From positions 312,001-376,000 of the forward strand of contig WPIO01000077.1 of assembly GCA_009760855.2 (NCBI GenBank): a stretch of 64,000 nt of DNA, read 5' to 3'. Every line of letters starts with the position of its first letter. The stretch's first letter is position 1. Shown here piece after piece: positions 45,652-57,600 of this stretch. The notes under the pieces were generated by a model. It was not told the origin of the DNA. It did no database searches and worked only from the letters and a program-made list of their open reading frames with translations. The DNA comes from Cristatella mucedo. Its lineage: Eukaryota; Bryozoa; Phylactolaemata; Cristatellidae. The position numbers were made by a program, and so were the translations under genes.

Positions 45652-48600
45652 GTACTAGCTCGGGCCGTCTTTTCCTTCTCTGCGTGTTCTTTTGCGATGC
45701 CAAGTGCTCGTGCCAGTTGTATGCTCTCCGCTGTGATCCTCAGGTGCTTGAGTTTATCGTGACGAGGGAGTCCAGCGCTGTTTTTGAGGCCGGAGGACTT
45801 GCCTGCATGCTAACATTTATTCGTGAACATGGAGGCCGGGTGCACAAGGACACGTTGCATTCTGCGATGTCAGTCGTGTCGCGCCTGTGCAGCAAGGTTG
45901 AGCCCAGTGACACGGAGGTGGTTGATACTTGTGTGGAGTCGCTATCGAAGTTGCTGAAGCATGACGACCAGTTCGTAAGTTTTTTATGGATCCTTGTTGT
46001 CATTGTTGTCATGCTCTCTGCTGTGCTGTTGGAATGTACTACGTGGTACATTGTGCTCTGACTACAAAAGTGTGCTCATGATCATGTAATGTAATACAAT
46101 GTTGCCTGTAACTCTACAAAGCTACAAAGATTACGTGGTTGTTACGTTGGAGAGTTTTCTGTTAGTGCATTCACAGTCTAAGCCACTTTTGGTGCGAATA
46201 TGGTAGCCAACAAAACTCATCTCGTGCAAAAAAAATAGAAAGTGAGTAATAATAATAATAATACATTTGTATAGCACCATCAGGGAACTTAATTTCTTTT
46301 TAGGCACTTTACAGATATGTTACAAAGGAAACATGGTTGAATGGTTAGTGGTAGCATGCTCAATGACAACAAGCATAACATAGTTAGCATACCCGAATAA
46401 GGATGACAGTCGAGAAAGTGAGTAGCATGAGTGTAGCAGCGCAGGACGGGTGGAAAGGAACGGTGCTGATGATTGCTGATCAGAAGCTGACAATCCCGTA
46501 AGTGACAAGGCTTTTGGCAGGAGCTACAGCTTAGATCGTGCCATACACTTGAATAGCTGCTGCTTAAGCTTGCTCTAAAATTGGCTTTGAATGAATCGAA
46601 GCAGTGGCTGAGGCTTGGGGCTGAAACTACAGCCGTCTGCATGACAGTGTCACTTGCATTCCACATTAAAAAAAATTCTGTTACCTTCACTGGCTCCCCA
46701 CCTAGCAGCACATTCATTGCAAGGTCATGCCACTCACTTTCAGGTCTCTTTTAACCCCCACCACTTATGTGAATGCTGACTCATCGGGCTTCCGCATACA
46801 CAGCTTGTTGCCCAGACATTATTTGCTTGGCCATCGTCAAATCAAGCTCAAATTCTTTGGAAAACTGCTTTCATTCAGTTGGTATGCACCCAATGCCTGG
46901 ATCTCTTTAGTGTCTTACACTCTTCCAAACCTACAACTTGAAAAAGCGAAACTGTAACGCATCTGTTTCCTTACGACATATGGTTCGCCCATGGGAATCG
47001 TCCTTTGTACACTTATGAATAATAGTAATAATAATAATGCACTTGATAAAGCGCCCTCAGAGAACTCAATCTCTTCCTAGGTGCTTTACATTTGCATAAT
47101 ACTGCAGCTGTGCATCATTGTCAATCAATATGTAATATATATCAATCAATCGATATGTTTGCTTTCCAGCCCATTTGAAGGGTTCATGCGTAGAACTTGT
47201 TTGTTCTCTACGAGCACTACATACATGCTTAAATACTATTATGATTCCGGTATGGTATCACCTACCTTCTGCTGCTCGCGTGCACTTCGATTGGTAACAT
47301 GTTCAAGTTCGCTCCTCCTATTTTCCATTATGCAGTTGCTTATCGTCTACCAATGTGGTCACCTAAATACTTCCTCCAGAAAAACTTTCCCATGGAATAC
47401 CATGTTTTCTATTTGCCTTATACATGCCTTTCTTCTCGTCATTCTTTGCAGAATCGCCTACTTTTCCACTTTAGTATTGCAAGCACGTAAGGTTCAGACA
47501 AAGCGACTGTCCGACTCTTCTGGTGCTGCTGCACATTCATAGAGTATAATCCAGTTATTGCCTGGGGTTAATTTATCAATCGAGTTTCGGCCTGGTGTGG
47601 CTGTGCTATCTATCGGCTTGCTAGGCTACTTGGACTTCTGCATCGTTTAACAGCTGAGTCTGGCAGCCTTGTTCATTATAACTTTATTGCACGAGTTGCT
47701 ATGCGACTGACTGGGTGCTTTCTGCGTCACATATTTTTAGGTTGCAGAGGGAGCCTTGCGATGTTTCGCTACCCTCTCAGACCGATTCACGCGGAAGAAC
47801 CTTGACCCCGAGCCACTGGCCAGGCATGGATTGATCGACGAGCTCATCGAGCGATTGTCATGTGGCGGGAGCCCTGTGAATCTCAATGCGTCACTGTCCA
47901 GCAGCTTAGGTAGCGGCTCTGCCGCCACGGACGCTGCTGGGAAGACAGGCGGTAAAAGTGCTGGCTCGATCGAGCTCTTTTTTTTCTTTTATTCATCGTG
48001 CCCATAACCATGCCACTCGCTCTCTCTTCCATGATTTTTTGTTCTCTATCCACGCAGGTCTGTCTACTGTTGTGAGCCTGCTCTCTACTCTGTGTCGTGG
48101 CAGCTCGAACATCACACACAGTATTCTGCGGAAAGATGACCTTCTTGATGCAATCGAGCACGCTCTAACGGGCAACGAGCGGTATGTCTGTGAGCAGTTA
48201 ATTTCACGTGCATCCCTGAAGTTTGGCTGTTGGCATTTGCAAAGAGCAGTAATATGGTTAGGCATACATTCGTTCTCATAAGTATTTATGCACCTCGAAA
48301 TAGGACTGTTTCCGAAGCTCTCCAGCTAAGAGTAGCCGACGAATTAGTTAGTTATTGCTGTTTTATGGACTTGTGAAGGCTTGATAAATATTGTTGTGCA
48401 TCATGCACAGCAGATATCGTTGCTAACCAAAATATTAGCCGGAAAGTCTTATGACAGAGTTGTGATACAAGGAAAAGTAATTGAACGTGCACTGGTAGCC
48501 TGAACTTTTTCGTTTAGGTGCGTGCATGACACGATGCGGTTCGTGGATTTGCTGCTGGTGCTTCTCTTTGAGGGTCGCGATGCATTGCCGAGATCGGTTA

Positions 48601-51600
48601 TGGCTGCAGCAGGTGGAGCAGCTGTTGTTGCTGCTGCTGCTGCCACGTCTCAGCCGGGCACCGGATCTGCATCTGCCACCGGTCGCATTGGTGCACTTAG
48701 CCGCCTTGACAGCTCCGGTGAGCGGTCTCACCGGCAGCTGATTGACTGCATCCGAAGCAAGGACACGGATGCTCTCATTGAGTCTATCGAAAGTGGCAGT
48801 GAGTGGAAAAGTCTTTTTGCTCATTGCAGCGAAGCTGTTATTGTGCTTTGGTGTGTAGGCTGCTACGGTTACTCATGTCTTGCTCAGCTTGTGGTTTGTT
48901 TAATGCATTAATGTACGCCATCTTTCCTTACTCCTCGGAATGGCCCCTAATCGGTGCAATAAATAAAGTTTGTCTTTTTGGTCCTGTGACCCAAAACTTA
49001 CTTCGGAGAAAATGGCCACATTTTCAGGTTATACTAGGATGGAATTAATACTTAGCCTCATTCACTTTAGTTAGAATTAAAAAGGTAGTTCGCCGATGCA
49101 ATGTTTGCATTCTGTTTGCAAAAATGCTTTGGAAGTCTTCAATGCTAGACCGTGACAAAACTCGAGGCCAAGAAGTAAGCCTCTCATGCTAATCCATACC
49201 TATTAAAATAAGTGTGACTAATTCTAGCCTATAGTTATTTAACGATGTTGCACGAAAAGATAGATGTAGCCGTAGATCACTTTTATTTCGTCCTCATCGC
49301 ATATATTGAGATTTGCAAACCATTGTCCAACCACTATTTGGGCAGCTCATATTCGCCTGCTTCTTCCCTAATGCTAGAAGTCTAAACAGCTTACCTGTGT
49401 ATGCTTAAACTTCGGTTATGATCTATGAGGTGGTTGTCTTTAGGTATTCAAGTTCAGATTCGATCTGTTTCTGTTGCTTGTTCCTTCACCAATATACATG
49501 GCGTTTTCATTGTACATCTGTCAGTTTTGACTTTACAGTTCACTGGCATAAACGAGGCAGTCTCTTAGACAGGCTGAACGATGTCTACTTATAAATTACT
49601 TCTTGTAACGATGTCTTCTTATAAATTACACCAACCGAGCAGTTATGCTTATTTACAGTCAGGGACTGGTCTGCTAATGATAAAGTAGATTTGATGTGGT
49701 TAAGTGATGGTGTGGGTGTCTGAATTTCTCCTGTTAAACACACTTAAATGTTATGACTCAAGACAAACTCTGAACATTTTGTGACAGAATGTACCAGTCC
49801 AACTTTTAGCATGCTGGTGCATTAGCAATAGTGTTATTTCTCAGCAATTACTAATTAAGCACTATTTCCGACTAGATTTTGAAGTCAACTTTATGGACGA
49901 TGTTGGGCAAACACTACTTAACTGGGCTTCTGCATTTGGAACCCAGGAAATGGTAAGGTGCTCTGTAAATTGTCCGGACCTGTTGCTGAGCTTCAATTTT
50001 AGTTGTTGTTCAATCGAGTAGGCCTGATGCTCTATATGTCAGTGAGTGATGTTTTGTGTGCTGATGCCATAACATGCTTTTTCACTAGCTATTGCCTGTG
50101 ATGTAAAATATGTACTAAAAGGCCAGCATCATATCATTGTCTTTTAATTGGCTGGTCCATGCTAGAGTGTTTCTAGATCAGGTGCTTTTTTATTTTATTC
50201 TGCATTCATATTTGAATTTGCTATATTGGCTCGTGTTTTTTGGCCTGTGTCAGAGATAAGTTTTATTCTTGTGCAATGATATCACAGGTAGACTTCTTGT
50301 GCCAGCATGGGGCAGATGTAAATCGTGGTTTGAGATCGTCTTCGTTGCACTATGCTGCATGTTTTGGCCGACCACAAATTGTGAAAACACTTCTTCGCTA
50401 TGGTGCCAACCCAGAGCTCCGAGATGAGGATGGAAAGACCCCTCTTGATAAAGCTCGTGAGCGTAGTGATGAAGGACATCGTGAAGTCATTGCTATACTG
50501 CAGTCACCTGGTAAGTGTCACTAGATTTGTCTGTTGCTGTAGCAGTTTTGAAATCTATCCTGAGGGTCTAAAAGATTGGAATTTATGCCAAAGTAAACAC
50601 AACAGCTTAACACACGATTTATTTAGCATGACAACAACAGCCCTGTTTGCATTCGGGCTGGCAGGGATGAGTTTCGGGATTAAATCACCAATTGGTAAAG
50701 CAAGCCAAACCGCTTGAAATATGTCCCATAATTCGGCCGATGATCTGGTGGTCTGTCTAGAGCTCTCAGATGACACTGAAGCTCGCCCTGTTCAATCGTC
50801 TTAAGGTCCGGGCTCTAACTCGGCCACTACAAGCACTGCAATGAAGGGACTTTTCGAGAAACTACTGCATGCATTCAGCATGTTTAATAGATAGTTGACA
50901 TGTTGGTAAATAAAATTAGTGCCTAGCCGTCGTAATGCACTTTGGCATAGCAACTCTGCCTTAGATTCCCAGGGTGTATATGCATTAAACCCTCAATGCG
51001 ATGAATTGCCCCTATACCGCCTGCTGTGAAGCTTCCCCACATAATCCGTGATCCAGACCTAAACTTTGCAGTATGTTACTAGTAGGCATAAGTTTATGCT
51101 TCGTCACTCCTGGGTCGAGCATAGGATTACCGAGCTGGTTTGGTCTAGCGGTTAAGGTGCTCACCCCGACCAAGGTCTGACTGAGGTCGTGGGCTCGAGC
51201 CCCGAGGCATATGTGAAGCACGTGAATAGAGATTAAGTTCCTTTGGGGCGCTATATAAATGAATTATTTATTTATTTACCGTTTGCAGATACTGTAAACG
51301 GTCATCTTATTTTTGGCAGTAAAGAGTACTTGCCTTCAATCTTTGGTCGTCTAGTATCTGTGCTGCTACGCCTGCTGTCATACCTACTCAAGCCGTGCTA
51401 CTTTGTGAGTTTCATCAGAAGAGGAGCTTTCTGTGTTACCCTTGCCATAATCCGTGTTCACTGAACCTTCGCCTCAGTCGCCTCTCTCGCTGAGGATCGT
51501 GCCACTGTTGAGCTCGATTGCTTTGGGAATTGCCTTGAGGCACTCCGTTTGCCAGAGCTAATGATCCCTCATAGTAGAATCGCAAGGGTTTGTCATCGTC

Positions 51601-54600
51601 CCTAGTACAGACATTTTCTGGTTGATTTATCGAATAGCTTTCTCACTTATCCCCAGCTTCCGAGCGCTATCTTGGCTGCTAACCACTCCATATGATAAGA
51701 CCCTAGCTGGCCCTTTACAGAATCGTGAAGCGGCCTCTCTTTGCCGTTGCAGCTGGTACTGCATACAAGTTGCGATACAGATGCTCTGCTGGTTACAATT
51801 GTAGTTATTTGTATTCTTGTTTCTGACCTGCTATGCTCTCTCCTTAGCTGGTTCGATGCCTGCCTACGTGTGCCAGCAGTATCTGCCTATATCGTAGCTG
51901 ATCTCTGGTAGCACAAGCCCAGAAAATGGCCTTCTGAAATAGAACCCGGTGATTGAATGTTGCAAGAATGAGAATTTTTTTATTTTCAATATAAGTAATC
52001 AAGGGATGCTGCTTTTAATATGCTGTCGACTTTTCGACGTTTCGGGAATGGTTGTTCATTCCTGCTCGAATGGACATAAAGAAGAGCATGCCGGACGTAC
52101 CCTGCTGGTAGGAAGTTAGCGGTAATCTCAAAACTGTAGTCAATGCATATATTTGATTGTGATAGCCAGTTGCCTTAGGGGTTCTCGTTTGCTTGATTTT
52201 CGTCCCACAAATGCTTTTGTTTCTATATTGTTTGTGCATTATTTCACCGACTAAATAGCATTTTAATATGCTATAGTATTGACCACGAAACGAGCCCACT
52301 TTGGTGACGTTTTCCCAAAGGATTTTTTGGTTTGTTTCCTAATAGCACCATCTGGCTGACTTTAGTCGGTGCTATAGGCATTGCATATCGAGGTGACTGC
52401 TATCATGCATTTCACCACAAATATATATTGATTTTGGTGTCCTAGCGCTATGTGTATCCATCGCTCTCGAACGGGTTTACTGTTTTAATAAACGTTGCAA
52501 AAACTTTTTTCAGCCGAATCAGAGGCTATCGGAAGTCAATACGTTTTTACTGTCTTTCAGGAAGACGTTTTGATTTAGTGGTCGATAACCTCAAATTTGG
52601 CTAAGAATTCATGTTGTTTTTCAGGATTTGCAAATTTTCTACTCCCTCCTTCTTCACTCATTTGCTTTGCATAGGGTATCTCTAGGATAGCTTTATCATC
52701 TATCAGTTTCGTGTACATGGATGCTGCTAGTGCTACACTTTTGTCATCACTTTGCTTTTGGTGCCGTTTTGGTGATGTATCTTTGTTTTTTTTCTGTTTC
52801 AAGGAGAGTATCTCGCACCAATTGCAGTGGTTACCTCATGTGAGCACACAGAAGCCGAAAATAAAGAAAATTCTCAGCCATCAGAGCACGATAATGTGAC
52901 TAAGGTCAAAGGAGACCCTGAAATGGCTCCTCTGTATGCTGCTAAACTGCTCCCTCTATTTACTCAAGTTTTCCAGGGAACCCTGGTAGTGTCTGTGAGG
53001 TACGTACGATGCTAGACTTATATTCTCATACCAAAGTGGTTTGACCCGGCTGCCCTTTAACTGGCAGTATATTTTACTTTATGCATTGGACGATTAAGAA
53101 AAAAAAGTATTCTTATATACTTAAACATGCAGTGTAGGCTAGTGACCTGTTCTAGGTAGTTGGGTGGGTTTTCTGGATAGACCATGTCCCTGGCAATCTT
53201 GTTGTCCAATTGCATGGTGTGCAAGTTACAGCCGGTGAGCTGCCCACTTTTTAAGCTCTAAAAACAGTTCTGTGCAATGCTGAAATTCATTGACATTAGT
53301 GCGAATGGTGCACTTTTAAATATCCTTTTTCGGTCCATAGAAAGTAACATTTGGGTATGGTTCTTTAACATTCAATTGAATAAGTAGTTGGAAAGTCTAT
53401 GTGGCATATCTGGTTCAATTTAAATTGTGCGGCATCACGCACATTCCATGGCAAGTTGGGACGACATTAACTATGCAGCATTGGCTGTAGGCGTTGTGTG
53501 ATCGTGGCTATAGGCGTTACTTAGGCGAGTTACCTCGGAAAGTACACTATCGGCTATTTTGGAATAGCATTAAGAAATTAGTGTTGCCGGCAATCCAAAC
53601 GAGAACAAGAAATCGGTGTCGCAAAACAACTTGGCGTACGATAAAGGTGAGCAATAATATTTTCCTTGTTGTGGCGAGCGCTTCCATCTAGCTGAAACGT
53701 CGAAGGTGGTTTATCATGGGTATATAACAGTCGACTTATATGTTACAGGAAAGCTAGTTTGACCCTGCTTCGGAAGCTGGTGCACTATGCTTCGGCTTCT
53801 ACTCTCACTCATGTGAGCTCGTTGGGCGCTACGTCACTGCCGGGACCTGGTGGGGGTGCCTCCGCCACACAGCAGCAGCAGCCGTTCCCCTCCCGCCTCG
53901 TTGAGGTGCTTGCTGCAGTTATCGATGTTGAGGTATGTGTAGATCAGCTTTTTCTTCTGCCTGTGCAGGTATATGTCTAATCCTTAGGCTGTGAAGCTTC
54001 GAGTTCTTTTATAGAGTCATGTAGTTGCTCGTGATTGCTGTCGGGTGCTACTCTTTGCTGCATTTGTAACTTCTTCCAGGGTAATCGGCTTTGGCGTTTG
54101 TTGTGCTCAGTCGGCCCCCCCCTGTTGTTTTCTGTCGTCTTTCACGCTCTCATTTGTGCTAATTGCAGGGTGACGATGATGGTCATCTGGTAGCTCTGCA
54201 AATCATACAAGACCTCCTTGCTAAGGACAATGACACATACTTGGATCATTTTGCCAGGTTGGGCATATTCAAGAAAGTTCAAGGTTTGATTGGCATCGAA
54301 GCTGCTGAGCCCGAGGGCGAACCAAAGGTGAGGAATGCCAGTCCAGTGAGTGGTCTTGCTAGTAGAAGCTCTTTCCTATGGCATGCCATGTCGTTCCTGT
54401 GTAGCCTGCTGCTTTGGCATGTTTACTCTGTTGCACACTCTGTTGGCCACCTGTTGCTCGAGTGTGTGGTCGTACAGTTCGTTCTTCACTCGTATGAGAT
54501 CGCATTGCTAGTGCTGCTGCTGCAAGTTGCCCCTCTTCGCAGGAGGAGACCAGCGTCGAGGTAGCTCTCGAGGTGCAACTAAATCGTGCCTACAGCTGGC

Positions 54601-57600
54601 ATGACTGGTGCATCGTCCGAAGCCGCGACTGCCTGTATGTGTGGTGCTGGGCTGCTGCCCTGGAGCTGTCTAACGGCAGTAATGGCTGGTTTCGATTCAT
54701 TCTCGATGGAAAGCTGGCCACGATGTATTCTAGTGGCAGCCCGGAAGGAGGCACAGACAGCACTGGTAAGCAGCCAGCCAGACAGGCGCTTATGAGCATA
54801 ATCTGATCGGTGTATCATTTGTTTATCCTGCAACTGTTAGTCTGCCCTCTCGACTCGTCACTGGCCTGAGCAAGCTGTGGGGTCAGCCACTTCACGCTAA
54901 CCTTGGCATCGTTGAGTCGATTTGAAGATATGCTCAACACAGTCGTTAATGTTTTGAGATATTTTCAAATTGATATGTCTTCGTTCAGCAGCAGCAAGCA
55001 TTGCGGAGCAAATATCAGAGCAGAAACTGCACAGAATCTTTGCACGCTGCCTAGTCAGACAGCCAAGTGTTGTATGGCCTCTGGTTCATCAGCATGCGCT
55101 ACCCCTGCCTGTTTGTGTTGCACTGTGCGCATTTTGATTTGCCAGAAAGCCGTGCTGAGTTCCTCGAGAAGCTGGAGCGCACAAGATCGGCAGTGAGGCT
55201 CGACTTGCCGTGTCAGCCAATCCTGGGCCGCCCCGGATCTCATCGAATTGTCGTTGGCAACTGGTACTTGCAGTGCAAAAAAGATGGCGAGCTATCTATC
55301 CACAATAGCGATGGGCAGCAGGTATGCACTTTTCGTGCATCGACGGGAACGTACGACGTGCCAGCTCGTGCCTCCCCATGCGGCCCTTCTTCGAGTCTTG
55401 TATGCTCGGTATTGGCGTGCCGTGAGCTGTACTTTTGCAATGGCTGTGCCGTTTGAATGCTGCTGCAGCAATTGCTGCCTGTGCATATGTTTTTAGCAAG
55501 CCACCGTTCTCAAGGAAGGCCTTGGTGGCTTTGTGTTTGAGTCAAATCGAGGCACCAAGCACACCTTTTCGGCCGAGATTTCTCTGCCCGCCGAGTTCTG
55601 CGGTGGATGGGGGCAGAAGAGGGACAAGAAGTCGCGGTCAAACAAGGAGCTTCTTAAGCACAGAGTGAGCTCTCCGGACCCACACCCTCGACCTTATCGC
55701 ACGTGACCGGAATGCCCTCGGGCTCCTCCACCTGCTGCACTAGCAAGTCGGCTGGCTGCTGGGCGAGTGCCGACCTAATTGGATTATCCGCTGTGATGCT
55801 GCTGGCATCTAGCTGCTTGTACGTTGTTATCGTGCATCGAAGTGGCAGCAGGCTTGTGGTCTTACGCAGGTTCAGCTGTCTGCCAAGGACATATTTGAGC
55901 GGCACTTCCGCACAGCCGAGTGCCAGCCCCGAGGTGTGGCGATGATCCTTCGGGAGATGAGTGGACAAGTGGAGCGTGCCTGCGCCAAGCAGATGAGTAG
56001 CGATCCGGTAGGTTGTGCCTGTTGCAACCAAGACCTGTTCAGCTCCTGGGAAACTATGGTTTCGAAGGTTTGCAGAGTTTGGCAGTGGGCTCGGTCTATT
56101 TGCCACAGTGGCGCTTACTACCAGTGTAACTTATTCCTCCCTCTGTAGGCCATCCTAATGTGAGCGTATGAAGTGTATGCTGTAATGCCTTTGGGATTTA
56201 ATTGCTCTGACCTCGTGATCCAACTATAATCGTCCCATGATGCTGTTATAGACAGAATTACTGTAAGTCCTATGGCCGTGTGTTACTCATTATTTGCACT
56301 TCACAATTTTTTATCACTTTGCATGCTTAGTTATGCATCTTTCGCTGACCCCTGGCAATTGGTGCCCCGTCTTCATTCGTAGCATAATTTTCCAAAAGGT
56401 GGCATATCTCGGCCGGCTCTCCATTTGCTTTCTCTCGCCGGTAAACATGGATTTGTTTGACTACTGACTTTGTCTTGCTTGTCGGTTCACCGTAGTGTCT
56501 TGGGTTTGCAGGAATGGGCAGCTGACCTCTCGGCAGCTTTGAGCCACCTTTCCAGCTTCTTCGAGGATGAACACACCGTATCGTCTTACGAACTGCAGAG
56601 CAGCGGCCTCATTCAGACACTGCTGCGCTGCCTAAACCCAGTCGAGCAGAGTCAGTCGGAAATTCTATCTACATATGGCCAAAGTGGCAGTAGTCATCGT
56701 CAGGCTGGCCGGTGCGCCGCCGTTGCAGAACATCGTCTGGTCATGCAGCGCATCGCGATTTTCAAAAAGGCGTTCAGAAGAGGGAGGTAAGTTTGGAGGG
56801 CGGACACTGTTCGGCACCTACCTGTGGATGAAGGTTTCTCATTACAGGGTCAGTCATTTCCACGTAAGGTAATGCGAAAACCTAGCACCGGCTCGTATCT
56901 GTATCGTTGTCTCACGTGGTTTGGTCGGATTACCGTGTTCCGATTTGCTTCGATTGTAGTGCATTGTATTTTCATGGTTAAGACAAAACTTTGGTGTTGG
57001 CATGCTATGCCATGGGTCATGCTGGTTGGTGTGCTGGCAGTCGGGCTTGTGCTAGCATGGTCTGTCGTTACTAAAATGTGTTTGCAGTTGAGTTGGCTTC
57101 AGGCCGGTACCCTTTGTATTCTGCAGGACTGCTGCGAGTGCACCGGCTGTAGCGCTCGTTCACAAGCTGGTTGCCGTTCTTGAGGCGATTGAAAAGTTGC
57201 CGATTCATGGCTATGATGGAAGTGGGTGCAATGGTGGTGGTGGGCTGCAAATCCTACATCGTCGTTTTCGTCTTCGTCTTGATCGAGCCTATGGTGAGGT
57301 GGGGCTTATTGACAGATCCGGCCATAGCCTCAAAGTCGAGCCGTTGGCCACTGTTGCATCGATTGAGAAGTATTTACTTAAAATGGTATGTCGATGCTAC
57401 AATATATTATCTGAATGGTTTGATACAGCTTGCTACTCGGCAGTTTTGAATAAAGTCAAAGCATGTTGGTCTGGCTTTTACCGTCATCTGGAATAGCTTG
57501 TTCGGGAACCTGTCCATCACTTAACTTAAGCGTGTCAGGTGTCGTGAGTGTTTTGTTGTCGATAGCATCTGAGTCGGTGGTATTCTCTGTGGCAAAAGTG

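Larger units (their letters stand above)
45975..47740 (+). other. HECTD1 intron 2 with nested LINE pieces
   Basis: 1.8 kb: LINE-B 3' end (46098-46245), LINE-A tails (46249-46400 and 47018-47100), a plus-strand LINE coding fragment (46660-47010) and 600 bases of unique sequence before the acceptor. No independent gene. Confidence 0.6.

Noticed and set aside
51128-51210. Functional tRNA gene (tggtctagcggttaagg head)
   Set aside because: The best box A in the window, but it continues into a LINE-like tail and a sister copy exists at 15345-15515.
55654-56106. 150-codon minus-strand frame
   Set aside because: Spans HECTD1 exon 14 and adjacent introns in antisense; no family resemblance.
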